NCBI GenBank assembly: GCA_007258455.2
Contig: VDFB02321306.1
Coordinates: 89,458-153,457 of the forward strand
DNA: 64,000 bases
DNA from: Sequoia sempervirens
Taxonomy: Eukaryota; Streptophyta; Pinopsida; Cupressales; Cupressaceae
Direction: 5' to 3'
The translations under genes were made by a program, and so were the position numbers. The first letter of the stretch is position 1, and each line of letters begins with the position of its first letter. Below the pieces are notes generated by a model that saw nothing but the letters and a program-made list of their open reading frames with translations, had not been told where the DNA came from and searched no databases. This document shows, in pieces, positions 1-12,359 of the stretch.

Positions 1-72
1 AAATGAATTATGTGTCAAACTGAATCGAATTGGAGAGATATCGCATGTCCAAGTTTGATTTGGGGTTGGACA
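1..72 (+). repeat. 5' LTR, last 72 bp only
   Basis: It ends in CA at 71-72, immediately before the primer binding region. It aligns with 7421-7492 with a few substitutions, which identifies it as the U5 end of the 5' LTR. Confidence 0.8.
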
Positions 73-78
73 TTATAG

Positions 79-90
79 TGGTATTAGAGC
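79..90 (+). promoter_or_regulatory. Primer binding site (initiator Met tRNA type)
   Basis: TGGTATTAGAGC differs at one position from the TGGTATCAGAGC that pairs with the 3' end of plant initiator methionine tRNA. It lies six bases after the LTR end. Confidence 0.75.
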
Positions 91-147
91 ATAGTTTGTC
101 CTGCCATCCTGTTGGGTGCATCATAAACATTTAGAACAAAGTTAAAG

Positions 148-961
148 ATGGCTAGAGATAAATCTATGTCTGAGCTAATGCAAGATTTGCACATGTTAAT
201 GAAGGACCCTGACATGAAAAAAGCATATAAGAGGATGTTTGGAAAACCAAAACATTTGGATAAGGAAGAAGAAGCCTCGGTTTGTGACTTGCAACCTACA
301 GGTATTCATGAGGAAAGTAAATCAGAAATCCAAACATCTATTGCAGCCACATCCAAGGAGCAAGCTGTAGTTGGAAGTGCATTTTTCAGTCATAGGGAAG
401 ATGTTGTAGCAGGCAAGGAGGTTGGTTTCCAATGTGATACATTTCATGGGTCAACACCTATTGATGAGTAGACTATGAGTAGAGATATAGGAGCCTTCAA
501 ATCGGTTGAGGGTGTTGGTTCTACATTTCATTCCAGTGATGATGATACAGGTAAAGGTTACATGAGTCTCTTAGTGGGTAATTTGGAGAGTTGGTTCCTT
601 TTGATGGTTCCATGTGTGACTCTAACGCCGTCCCACTTTCCCTACATGAAGAAAGCATGACATCATCCAATGAGTTAGTTGAGTTGGATGATGAGACAAA
701 GGGCAAATTGAGCCCCCTTGTGTTATAACACCTAATGATGGTATTGAAGATGATTTTGTGTGTGGGACTAGCGTTGCCCTAGTTCCAAATCAACAAGTGT
801 GCAAGGATGATGACATAAAAGAAGACAATTGTGTGACTCAAGTGCTTCAAGACCAATCTGATGATTCTTCATGTGAAGCAGAAGTTGTTCATAAGGTTGA
901 TAGTCCACAAAATTTGGAGAACCAATTGATTCTTCATGTGAAGCAGAAGTTCGTTATAGCG
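148..961 (+). pseudogene. Degenerate internal ORF of the non-autonomous element, first part
   Basis: The open stretch 148-471 encodes 107 residues starting MARDKSMSELMQDLHMLMKD. It is rich in Lys, Glu and Ser and looks like a helical gag-like N terminus. In-frame and frame-shifted continuations at 475-660 and 758-961 are also acidic. A segment of about 30 bp (GATTCTTCATGTGAAGCAG...) occurs twice, near 862 and 924, so a local duplication has occurred. I recognise no domain or catalytic motif. Position directly after the primer binding site suggests a gag-derived or replacement protein of a non-autonomous element. It is not expected to be functional. Confidence 0.5.
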
Positions 962-2609
962 TGTGATGACCCGTGGTTCGGATCAATGCTTCTTCTGCTT
1001 AATCGTTATTGAATTGACACAAATTGTCATTCAATATTATTTAGATGTGCTAAGTTCCCAAATTATAAATAAATAAACTTGAACTTATTGCAAATAGCGT
1101 TTAATGATTAATTCCATGAGGAGTACATAATAAAAAAATAATAAGTGAATATCATCAGCTGCTTCTGATTGAAAACTTTAAGAGGTGAGACCTCATTGAT
1201 TGCAGTTTCTGATCATAAACTTAAATACATGCAAATAAGAAAGGGGGTTGTTTCTGATATCTTCCACTTGCTCATGTACCACTAATTAGGGCTGATCCTT
1301 GGCTCCAAAGTGCACTACAGATCTGCTGTCCAGAATACATATCATTCGAAAAGTTCCATAATTCGATGATATCTTGAGCTAATTGGTTTTCCTTCTTATA
1401 TCTTTGATTGAGAGGTTGTGTTGATTCAAAGGAAGATGTCTTTCGAAAGGACACATCCCTAAGCCTTAATTGCTCCTTTTTTATTAACTTCTTTACTAAC
1501 AATTCGATGCATAGCTTTACCTTAATACATGTTATCTTTTAGTTATCGTTGTTTATGTCTATTTGCCTTTGAACAGTGATAAGTTTATATCTTCACATCC
1601 CAAGGATGTTTTTGCGAACCATGTGGGTGACTTGGCCCATTGGTCACGAATGTGGAAGATGGCGGAAGATAAATGTGTTCTATCTCTTGGTTTGATTAAT
1701 ACTGAATATTATATGAATCGTTGTTTGGGAGATATCCACGATAGAGATGTATTGGTCGATTCCCACGTCGCCTTCTTACTATGCACACTCGCAGACCAAA
1801 GTTCCTCACGTTGGCACCAAGCTTGATAAGTTATGAATATATTATCGCTCCTTCCTGAAGGCGGCAAATATTTCAAGTTGCTAAGTTTGAAGGCCCGTAT
1901 CCTTTAGATGCCTCGGCTGGTGAAGGTCTTCATTGTCGCTTATTAATTATCGGTTATATCTGCCTAAAAGATAAATGAAATATTGGCTTGACTATTATCG
2001 ATGCCATAATTACTTTGTTAATCGATCACCATTATTTTCTAGTTCTACGTCTTCTTTGATGGCGCCTCAGGTAATATTTGTCCTCTTCCTTTACAATAGA
2101 TAATGAGAATAAGGTGGCGTTAAATGTAAGACGTCTCTCTAAATATAATGGTGCCTTTGGTCTTTGACAGAGCCCGATATTAATATATATGGATGCCTTG
2201 CGAGAGTATTAAGCTTCGCACTGTATATGATGTGGCCCTGATGCGCTAGAAATCTCCAAGTCCCGTCAATTTCTGTAGCAACGCTTTTGATTGGTGTGGT
2301 AATGATTTCAAGTGGCTACCAAGGCCACGACTTCAGCTTTAATCACAAAACGCGATCCTTATTTGACTCCCTTATGCCTTGACGTCTATCTGGTTTCCAC
2401 CTGGCGGATCACTTTGTCTTGTCTAAGTCGTCCTCTTGATTTTACTCTTGCACTATAATACCCAGATTAGTCATGAGAATGTTATATACTGTTAAATAAA
2501 TAATGATTACTCTATTTTGAATGCATATATACATATATGTTACTGTACACCCATAAATATATTAAATGTATACTTATCTTAGTTATTCTTTTGTGATGGG
2601 GACATCACA
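962..2609 (+). repeat. Probable nested LTR remnant inside the non-autonomous element
   Basis: The stretch begins TGTGATGACCC and ends GGGGACATCACA, a near-perfect 12-bp terminal inverted match. Other LTRs in this window end the same way. It interrupts the acidic coding-like sequence that stops near 960 and resumes after about 2640. No convincing 5-bp target duplication is visible (TAGCG versus CAACA), so the exact boundaries are uncertain. A short ORF at 1563-1826 has no recognisable family. Confidence 0.4.
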
Positions 2610-2639
2610 CAACATTGACACTTTATGATAGAATTCACA

Positions 2640-4265
2640 AAGTGATTGAAGATCACCTTTGGAAGGCTCAACTTGAGAGAAGACAAAAAGGTATTGAAGA
2701 AGAATCTTCTCATGCTAGCTTATAGGTAATCAAAAAAGGAAAAGAGGAAACCTTGCTGAAATATATTCAGATGCATTGAGAGGAAAAGAGGAAGAAGTTG
2801 ACCATCTTATGTCCGAGCTTATGAACACTAGGGGTTCCTTGGAGTCCACTAAAGTGGCCCTTCAAGAAGCAAAAATTCAAATTGATGAGTTTTGTGTAGA
2901 ATTGAGCTTGACTTGTTCTTCGTCATCCACAACAGTAGCTTAGACATCTATGGCAGCCATAATACATGAAGAAGATAGTAGTGTGAAGTCTTCTATTGTT
3001 CACACTCAAGATTTGAGTGAGTAGTCTCTTGTGATAGTTAAGCATGAGGAGCACTCGAAATTGCATGGGTAGATGAGGGATATGATTATGAAATTTCTAT
3101 TTGTACTCATAGTTTGCTTCGTGTGGATCATGAATTACGTGAGAGCCCATTGGAGGCTCAAGCCTTGGATATGGATGAGATTTTGCATGAAGATTCTAGC
3201 ATTCTCCACACCATGATAATTCCCTATGTTGATAATGGGTTGGGAGTACACCAAGAGTTTGAACTCTTGAGATTGGATGAGAAATGTTCATAGGAGAGTG
3301 GAGAAGGTAGTGCTAGGGAAAAGTTTACAGTAAGCAATGCTTGTAATTTTCAGAGTGATACACCTCTGGGATCGGTACTTAAGGATGAGTATTCAACAAG
3401 AAAAGAGGTTGAACAAACTTTAGTTCGCTTTGATATGATAGACAAGTCTATTGAATATCTCATTTGGAACATTAATTTTGAAGAGGGTCAGGAGGGTCCA
3501 AGGGTAGGAGTTAAAGCATCGAGTTTGCACGCAGTCAAGCACACTCTTGGTAGAAGAGAGGAAGGTGGATGAGTTAATTGTAACTCATTCTCCTCCCTAC
3601 AAAGTCGGAAAAGAGTCGCTTAATGATGAAGAATCATCCAGTGACAACTATAGCTCTACTATTATTGAGGTAGAGCATGAAGATGACTTTGGGGTAGAGC
3701 ATACTGAGTGTTCATCAATTGGATTTGATGAGAGGGTTTGGCAAGATGATGCAAGCCCATCTCTTCATGTTCTGCTTTGTGAGACCCTTGATTCATGTGG
3801 GAAGAACAGTGAGGTTTGGAATCCTAGTGTTGGTTTAGGATTCCCAACGGAGCTTGCTAATGCATTCTATACTGTTTACATTGTGCAGTATGCATATTGT
3901 TTTTCTTTCAGCTCACTCACATTTGATTTATCTATGTTGTGAATGACACACAAGTGTGGGATGGATGGTTGGTGTGAGGTGTTTCCTTCTATGGAAGGAG
4001 ACAAATCTTACAAGTATTCTGAGTTGCTTCTACATGATGATCATGCTATCGAGAAACATGATAAAGAAGTAGACTTTGGGTGGTTTGGCATTCCAATTGT
4101 AATCAGGGTGGTGCAACAGGAGCCATCAAGTATTGGGAATGACAAACTCCCAATTTGTCCATGTGATCTAGGTGGTGATAGGAATGGTACGTCAATTCGA
4201 TTGGATCTCGATGAGTTGCTTCACCATTCTCAGCATGGTGAGGGTTATATTAGAGTAGTGCAATA
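2640..4265 (+). pseudogene. Degenerate internal ORF of the non-autonomous element, second part
   Basis: Coding-like sequence resumes after the nested repeat. Around 2700-2930 it reads as a Glu/Lys/Leu-rich coiled-coil stretch interrupted by stops. The best open part is 3547-3942 (131 residues, with acidic clusters such as EVEHEDDFGVEH). It is followed after one in-frame stop by 3943-4265 (107 residues) in the same frame, so one longer protein has been broken by a nonsense mutation. No protease, polymerase or integrase motif is present. The last codons before the 3' LTR resemble the C-terminal tail found just before the polypurine tract in the 18261-25764 element, with the same GATTGCTTGGGGACAAGCAA-like sequence. 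Confidence 0.5.
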
Positions 4266-4511
4266 GAAGTCAGCGGGTGATGTGTATGGCAAATTTCCAT
4301 TTTGGCTATGGGATCCAGGAATTCCTATGTTTGGTAGATTGCTTTGCATTGGGGTAGTTGTATACTGTGATGCTAAGCATGGTTTTATCTCTACGTAGTG
4401 GATGTAGAGGATATGTTGTTGAGGCTTATTTGGGATCAGGGTATTCAGGTGATCAGTTTGGGTATCTTGGTGAGGATTGCTTGGGGACAAGCAATCTTGG
4501 GGAGGGCGGAT

Positions 4512-7492
4512 TGTAATGTCTCCTTTTCTTAGGTAGTGGTTAGATGCAATGGTTAGTCTACCAACTGGTCCTCGTAGGCTAACAGGTTGTTTAGGGGACC
4601 CTTTTGAGGGTGATCTTTGGCTTGTTAGCAGACCTTTTGGTACTTATTTCAGTACTGTTCAGCTTAGTATCCCAGTTTATTTGTGGTGTGCCTTTCGGAG
4701 GCCATTCAGGACGCTTTTACCCACACTTAGTTTGTTTAGTAAGTCACTTGGATGTGTTGCTCGTACTTACTATTTATAGTAATGGTTTGATTAGCTATTG
4801 ACACACCTATATCTGGAAAATGTTGATGGATTACTCCTAGGAGTTGGTGTTGGTATTTATTGGGGAGTTGATTTAATTTATATTATTTAAGTTAAGTTTA
4901 ACTTTATTAATAGTATTTATAATGGTTGCTTTAGTAAAGTGATATTTTAAGGGGTGTTAGGAGTTAAAAAAATTTAAATAAAGTATTATATTTTAATGCA
5001 AACTTTATGAAATGCACATCAAAAAGCAAATATTAATTAAAAGCATTTATTAGCCAAGTGGGGGCATGGGGTTATTTGGAGAAGTATAAAAAGAAAACTT
5101 AGTGCGTTTTCATTCATTCATGATTATTATTCTTGTTTTGGACAAATTTGGGAGAAGAGCTTCAACAAGGGTTTGTTGGTTGGAAGCCATAGCCTTTTGA
5201 GGATGATGATTTACAAGAAACAATCCAATTTTCAGGGTTTGATGATTTATCAAGAAATTGGAAGAAATAGTGATTGATTGTGAAGGATTAACTAGCTGAT
5301 GTCTAAGTTTAATCCTTGTTGGACAGGACGTGGGGTTTATTATTGTTGATTATTAGTGCAGACTCCAATCTCAAGGGCGTGAGAATCCTCAACCTAGGCA
5401 TGACCTTTTCTGATGATATTAGGAGATTGCAAGTTGGGTTGTGGTTTTGCAAATACTGGTCACCTGACAATGAGTTCTTTCCATAGTTGGTCGTGAGTTT
5501 CCTATCGTTTCGCCTACACTACTGCACATAGCGAGTGGGTTTACCAAGATCGTGGGGAAATAAAGAGGCAAATATAATACCATTTTTTGGTCGTGGTCTG
5601 TGGTTGGGCATTTTTGAGGGCGTTTGATGCATTTTATGTTGAATAGCAATCTATACTCAGGTTGTCTTTCCTCATACTAGGCGTGGTTACTTCCATGAAG
5701 GGTTGCAATACCTTGGAAAGGCTGCGTTGGAGTTCTATGTTGCTGCATTGAAACTGCTGTTGTATTTCTTAGTTTTGTATAACCCAGGTCAGAGTTTTCT
5801 ATGGAAACTATTTGTAGTTTTAGTCCTTATATTCTTGTAAGATGTGCAAGCCATGGGAAATAATTGCAGTGATAAGTCTGAAATGTTATTGTGGATTGTA
5901 GGTGTCATGTCCTTGAATTTTAAAGAGGTCCTAAACACTTCTTGGCGGGAATAGTGTTTTTTAAAACTGTTATGAATTTTAAATAATGTTAAAATAATAA
6001 TTTCAAATATAAATTTAAATTAATTTAAATTATTAAATAAATAATATTTAAATTTAAATGTTTCTCTGGCCGACCCCCTTCGAGATTGGCACTGCACTGG
6101 CTATTTATTTTGAATTACAATTCCTTGTGGATCATCATAGATTGAGTGTTTCCTTAAAGGCGGTTTGAGGGACAAAAACCTCTTGGAATCGACTACCTAG
6201 TGAGGCGGCAATCTCACCTGGTTTCGTGGATTAACTCGTTCACATTATTTTTCCTTGCGTATTATTTCATCTTTTGATATCCATTTATCTAGGCAATGGC
6301 GTTGATACCCATTGGCGCACAGGAGACAAGACGAAAGGTCATTGGTGGTGGAGATTTCACAGGAAGAACATATCGCTACCTTCCATCTGTCGGAACACTC
6401 AGATTGCTATTCCCTGCATCCATGGCTTCTCTAGCATGCCATCATCCCATGAAAGCTTGGCAGAACTATATCGCTAAGATGGTCATCTACCCCGACACTC
6501 ACGACATTAGACATAAATTTCGGCACGTACCTCCAGGGACATCAGGCGCACCCTCTTATAGAATTAAAGGCATACATGGTTTCCTAAGATCACGTGATCA
6601 TTACAATTTGCAATCACAAGGCTCTTGTGTGAGGCATCATAGAACCTGGGGAGTGACGGTTGTCGGGCAAGGCTCAAGTTCACTCGCAAACACCAATATA
6701 TCACTATTCTCCCAGCACGTGAAGTACTGCATCTGGTCGACATTGCTATTGAGTTCGTTATCATCTTCCTGAGATACATCTACATCATAAGTCCATTCTT
6801 GAGTTGGGATTGGTTTGATACATTTTGTTGGTTCATAAGACTGCTCTGGAAATTCATTGTTAAACATTCAAACTAGCTACTTATTATTCTGTGATATTTA
6901 TACTTGCATTCATTCAATACAGTATATGAGCTTTGTTGTTGTTAGTGTGAATTGCATATCGGGATCTGAATGTTACTTTGCAACTATGGGGCACATCAAG
7001 TTGAAATCTGAGCTTGATATTAAATTGAATATTATCTCAATATGAATGTAATACTCTATTTTTGGGCCACTTAATATACCCCAGTCTGAAGGCACAAAAA
7101 TTTGGAGATTTAACATTGACTTGGAAGGCAGATTGGAGATTGATTCATTATAGTAGGGCCTCATTTTCTTTGTCTGATATCTCAGACCACAAATATATTT
7201 TTAGTCAGTTATAGCTGTTCTCATTTTGGCATGATATCGTTAGCACCTTGCATATGAGCCCAATCTAGACTGATTTGTTATCATCATTTATCTGAAATAT
7301 GTTTGAAAGAATCTAAGTGCTATTGTTGTGATATATGGATTACAAATTGAAATCATTCAGTATATTTAGAATGTTGCTTCTATATTGAGTTCCATGAATA
7401 TGATATGTAAATTGTATGTCAAAATGAATTATATGTGAAACAAATCGAATTGGAGAAATATCGCAAGTCCAAGTTTGATTTGGGGTGGGACA
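4512..7492 (+). repeat. 3' LTR (about 2.98 kb)
   Basis: It starts TGTAATGTCTCC directly after a purine-rich tract (4499-4511) and ends in GGGACA. Its last 72 bases match the window start. A TATA-like element (TATAAAAA) lies near 5086. Two palindromic modules near its start recur in other LTRs of the window: a TAGGCTA module around 4553-4581 and TTACTATTTATAGTAA at 4767-4782. The 158-codon ORF at 6296-6772 has no recognisable homology and is probably chance. Confidence 0.8.
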
Positions 7493-7580
7493 TTGTACCT
7501 AGTCAGTTAGCAGGTCATGGTTAGTAGGTAGTATGTAAAAGATGAAATGTCATTGGGAACCATAGGTGACAGTATAAGTG

Positions 7581-9712
7581 TGTAATGTCCCCATTTTTAG
7601 CACCACACTTTCTAGTGATTGTTAGCCTATTCCCGGATGCTCGTAGGCTAGTCAAAGGAAGAATTAGGGTTTCCAGCTACTTGTAGGTTTCTTTTGAGGA
7701 TTCGGGGGTTTGCATGTTGGAGTTTTGCAGATTAGTTATTGGTTTCTTTATGGCTTTTCAGAAAGCTTCAGAGAGATGTGACGTGCATTTAATGAAAGTG
7801 ACATGCATTTCAATTAGGGGTTTGCATGCAGGTTTGGATTCTAGATTCCTTTTGGGTTTTCAAAGAGCTTCGGAGTGGTGTGACATGCAATTGAAACATG
7901 TAACTTTTCCGAACTTACTATTTTTAGTAAGTTATGATCGCTGCTCGGAATGTGGTTAAAATTAGTTTAGAGTCACTATTTTTAGCAGTATGCTATTTTT
8001 AGTAAGTGCTATTTTTGGCAGTGCTATTTTTAGCAGCAGTCTAGCAATTCAGTACAATGGCTATTTTTGGCAGTATTTCGACAGTCTGGTACCATGGCTA
8101 TTTTTGGTAGGGCAATTTACTCAATTTGGTCTCCAACATTTGAGGTGATTATTTTGGCTAGTTTAATATTGATGAGATAATGTTTTAAGTGGAAAATATT
8201 TCCTATGGAAAAGGGGACGACTTCATAAGAGGAAATATTTAAGTTGCACATAATGTTTCTATAAGTGAAATATTGCTAAGGGGGTGGACACCTAGATGGA
8301 GAAATAAGTAAATTTTATTAAAGTATTTCACTTAGCTTTTTGCGATGCCTAACTTATATTATATTTGCATCTTTAATTATGTCATCTCTCCTTCATGTTT
8401 GAACGCCTAGTCAAGGAGGCAAATGAAGATTAAATGAAATGCAAATGCAAGTGGAAAGATGGATTTGAATTTCAGCTTGGGCGCCCTAATTGGAGGGAAA
8501 TGAGATTTGAATTTGGAGAATTTATAAATAAGAGACGTGGCCCTCATTTGTAGCTATCCACTGAAAATTATAACGAAGTGCTACCGGAATGGTTTCTCAC
8601 TTGCTTCGAGGAATGCATACTCTTAGAAAAGCTTAGTTTCTTGCTTGAAAGATAGCAACTAGCTAAGATAAAGACTGTTCTTTACATTGAAGAACAAATT
8701 GAGCGTATTGGAGATGTTTACCTTTGATATTTTATGAAGTTAGTGTAGTGTTTTCTCAATTTTTGGCTTGTTGGTTTGGTGCTTGCAAAAGCATGTTTTT
8801 GCTCATTGTTCTCTTGTTGATTTTTTGCTCGTTCTGGGTATTGACCCTATGCACCTGTCTAATTTTGGGCGCCTCATGATGATGAGTTTCAGATTTTATG
8901 GATGAGAAATGAATTTTTAATGCTGGTCGCCCTTCTCCTTGAGGGCCATACTTCCTTCTTGGCTGTCTTGGAAAATGTCCCAGAGGTTTGGGAGCTATTT
9001 GGTGAGGTGTTATGGTTTGAACATGGTCGCCCTTCCTCTTAGAGTTGTTAGCACTTAATCTCATGTCGTTTGGAAGAGTCTACATCAAGTAATGAATGTT
9101 TGGTGTGTTTATGCTTGCTGGTTTTTTTCATATCAGATTGTAGAAGTTCTGATTTTTGGCTTGATTTCATTGTTGGGGAGTTTGAGAAGTTTGGAGAATC
9201 ATATAATAACATTTTGTAGTGGTTGGGCAGCTATATTTCATTGTAATTTGTAGATTATATCATATTGTAAGACTGTTATTAGTAGTACTGATTCGGTCAT
9301 CTTATTTCTAGAACTTTACTTTGTAATTCCCACGGTTGTGGAAGAGACAGGCCTCGTCGTCTTTACTTTCAGCATTTTCATTTTGTACTGCCTGTTGAAC
9401 AAGCTGAAGGGGTCGGCAAGCCACCCAACTCTTCACTTTCAGTACTTTGTAATTCTCACCATGTTGATCAGCTGAGCCGTCAAACTACTCCCGCTGAATA
9501 ACTGGTTAAGTTGCATATACATTTTACTTTCCAGCAATTTCAATTTATATGCTAACGATCCTCGGCACCATATGCTATCACCTCGCCCACATTGGGATAT
9601 TGGTGAACATTCTTGGTGTAGGGTTACTTTCTTAGTTGGTTTTTGGTTTTGCTAATGCTAACGGGTGAAGTGATGTGGCAAAAATTGAAAAAATTGTAAG
9701 GGGGATATTACA
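7581..9712 (+). repeat. Solo LTR, 2132 bp, TSD AAGTG
   Basis: It begins TGTAATGTCCCC and ends GGGGATATTACA, so the termini are 12-bp inverted matches. It is flanked by the perfect 5-bp target duplication AAGTG (7576-7580 and 9713-9717). No internal region, primer binding site or second LTR is attached. It is therefore a product of LTR-LTR recombination. A TATA box (TATAAATA) sits at 8523-8530. The U3 contains the TAGCCTA/TAGGCTA module and repeated CTATTTTTAG/GGCAG motifs around 7914-8110. Confidence 0.88.
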
Positions 9713-9717
9713 AAGTG

Positions 9718-12350
9718 TAAGCAGTTGTTAAGGTGGATGTTTCTTATCGGTCCATGTGAGGTAAAGCTCCTCCAAGATTTTTGAAACATGGCAATTAATT
9801 ACAAGGTTATTAATATTTAAGATGGTGATTTGAGTACACTAGTTCATCCCAAGATCATCCAATTAAACAAGGATGGTCATTGATTTCTTCAAGGGGTAAA
9901 GGTGTACCATCCATGTGGTAGCCATTGGTTCATATTGGAATGATTGAAGATATTGTGGCAGGCCCAAAAAGAACATGAGATGTTGTGTTTCTTGTCAATT
10001 TATTTCGAATAATCTAATAGGATTGAGCCATGTAGCAGTGGTAAAAGAATTATGCATGTTTGAAGATTGCTTAGGCATGTAACTTGTTATATCAAAATTA
10101 TTGTTAATATTGAGGGAGATTTAACATTAGCCATCAATCTACAAGAACTTTCAAAAGGTTAATTTTGATGGCCATGAATTTTATTTTTTTTCAAAATCCA
10201 ATAGGCCAAGAATGGGAGAAAGCTATTTGTCTCATGCAAGCATTAATGAGGCCCTTATATGAGATTTAAGATCATAATCCTTCACCATTTTACTACTATG
10301 AGCGAGATTATTGCAATTAAGGTAATTTTGCATGAACCAAGGCTTCCAAAGTGTGAATTTGAGTTGTTGATTGAGCACATTGGAGTACACTATGACAAAT
10401 TGGAAGCATAAGCTGAGTAAATTTCTCTACGGATCATTTAATTGTGTAGGGTTTAAGAGGTTTCGGATTCGTGGGTTTGGGTTGCTAGAGTTTCTAAGAA
10501 AAGTCGAGGAAATTTTTGTAAAGAAATACCATTGTTAGGGTGGAAATTGATATATAAATGCTTGAATTGCAAATTTTGTGCTATATTTCTTTGTAATTCA
10601 GTATAATTCCAAAAAATTTAAAAGCAATCCATATAAGAAACTATAGCTTCCAAATGCACCTTGAGCCGATAGGAGGTTGCTACTTTGTTCCTAATGTCCA
10701 AACATTACAAGAAAATAGCTAAAGAAGTGGGAGACATGCCAAAGTATTTTGTGGATACCCAAGCAACGATTAGGGATCTTATATTCTCCTATTGTGGTAG
10801 AAGGTTATTCCAATATGCTTGGCTAAAGGCATGATACAGTTACCATTAGGAATTTATGGCAACTAGATTTTGGAAAACTATTGGTTCCTATTGCGGTAGA
10901 AGGTTATTCCAATATGCTTGGCTATAGGCATGATACAGTTACCATTAGGAATTTATGCATAGGTTGTCGACTTGTACTCAGCAAGCCAAAAAATTCCAAT
11001 TTGGCAAAAACTCGGCAACTTATAAAAAGCTTAAAAAAATAATAATAATAATTTTTATGCAAAGTACACCATTTAAAACAATTTTATATGACAAAATGCA
11101 ATGTTTATAAAGTAAAAAAATAAACAACTGTCTTGGAGTGTTCAACATGGCCAAATAGCGAGGTGGTGAACTATGGTTTCATGATTTTATTAGTCCCCAA
11201 CATCTTAGTTTGACCATGGGATTGTACAATGAGAAAACCCAAGAGGTTTGCAATGTTTAAGGGAGCTCATCTTTAGAGTTGATGCTAAGACAATAAGCAA
11301 AATCTTTGGTATTAGGACAGATGTGAAGAAGAAATTCAACCTAAAATGCCTCTCAATGAGGTAGAAGGATAATAGGTATGGGCTGAAAGGAAGTGGCTTG
11401 GAATATTTTATATGATCCCTTCAAAGCCAAGAGAGTGTCAAAGACAGAGTGATCCTTGCCAATGATCAAGGACCATTTGATATCAACAAGTTTCATTACT
11501 TCAAATTGGTATGCTCATGTTTTTGTCAAGGGTGCATGTGACAGTGACAAAAGAATTGGTGATGCAGCCATTTCTTCTCATGTGATATTCGAATCCTTAT
11601 GTGGGCACACTATGGAGTTACAGTGAATTTCTGGCTGGCCTTATTAGAATAAGGTGTTAGGCCTGAGAATGAAATGTAGAAATTGACAAATGAAATTCAC
11701 AAAACTTAGATAATTAGAAAATAGCATTCAGTGAAAGCTTATTCCATTCAATCAAAATGTAAATATTTAACAATATGAAAATGACTATTCAATTTATCTT
11801 CTAGATGATTGCACAACTTCTAGTGCAGCTGGGAAATACAAAAATATAAAACATTATACGACTACTTGTAGGATTATATACATTATTTTTACATTCACCC
11901 CTTAGTTTGCAAAGGTAGTGGTAAGACCATTGTTTGTGTTGTGCATTGGGAAACTTGTTTATGATGCCTCATTTGTTTGATACAAAGCTGTAGTATTTGA
12001 CAAAAGGTTTTGCCTAAGTGATAGCTTGTTCCCTTCTACAAGTTTTCAAAAACCAATATATGCACTTGCTAAAGACTCGAGTTTGTTTTCCCAAGTCGAG
12101 TTAGCTTTCCAAAACGCTATATCCCAATTTGGGAGAATATTGCACTTGTTTGCTATGAAAGTTTTCACCACTATTTTCTTTAAGTTCTGAAATTTGTAGA
12201 AGGTTGTTCAACTTTTTTCTTTGTCATTTTTGTGAGCGAAAATTGGAGAAATTAGGTTAGTGGCATCCATGAGCAGTCCAAAAGTGTCCTAGCTACTCTG
12301 GGTGACTTGAAGACTAGATAATCCAAGCTGGTTTCACCCATGAGTAACTC
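9718..12350. other. Intergenic or decayed repeat; no gene supported
   Basis: This is AT-rich sequence with only short, stop-filled frames. Around 11150-11640 the + strand reads in pieces like an old retroelement protein, but every frame is broken within 40 codons. I see no domain, RNA gene or intact element here apart from the direct repeat entered separately. Confidence 0.5.
10781..10958 (+). repeat. Direct repeat, two copies of about 73 bp
   Basis: A segment centred on GTAGAAGGTTATTCCAATAT occurs at about 10786-10858 and again at about 10886-10958 with only a few differences. The copies are separated by about 30 bp. The close match in otherwise decayed DNA suggests a local duplication younger than its surroundings. 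Confidence 0.8.
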
Positions 12351-12359
12351 AAAAGTGTG

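Larger units (their letters stand above)
1..7492 (+). mobile_element. Non-autonomous chromovirus-like LTR retrotransposon, 5' end outside window
   Basis: The first 72 bases match the last 72 bases of 4512-7492 closely, so they are the tail of the 5' LTR and the pair define one element. A tRNA-iMet-type primer binding site follows at 79-90, and a purine tract precedes the 3' LTR. The internal region (73-4511) holds short acidic and coiled-coil-like reading frames but no recognisable protease, reverse transcriptase or integrase. This is the pattern of a large non-autonomous derivative. The internal region also contains a probable nested LTR remnant (962-2609). The 3' LTR start and the polypurine tract resemble those of the chromovirus at 18261-25764, which suggests mobilisation by that kind of partner (inference). 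The TSD cannot be tested because the 5' flank is outside the window. Confidence 0.8.

Noticed and set aside
962..2609. Calling this a TSD-supported solo LTR
   Set aside because: Inverted ends are good, but the 5-bp flanks TAGCG and CAACA do not match, so it is kept only as a probable remnant.
5904..6100. Possible nested LTR start (TGTCATGTCC) inside the 4512-7492 LTR
   Set aside because: No matching GGACATGACA end or target duplication was found downstream. It may be chance or a truncated copy.
6296..6772. 158-codon ORF in the 3' LTR
   Set aside because: No family resemblance, overlapping open frames on the other strand, and located in LTR sequence.
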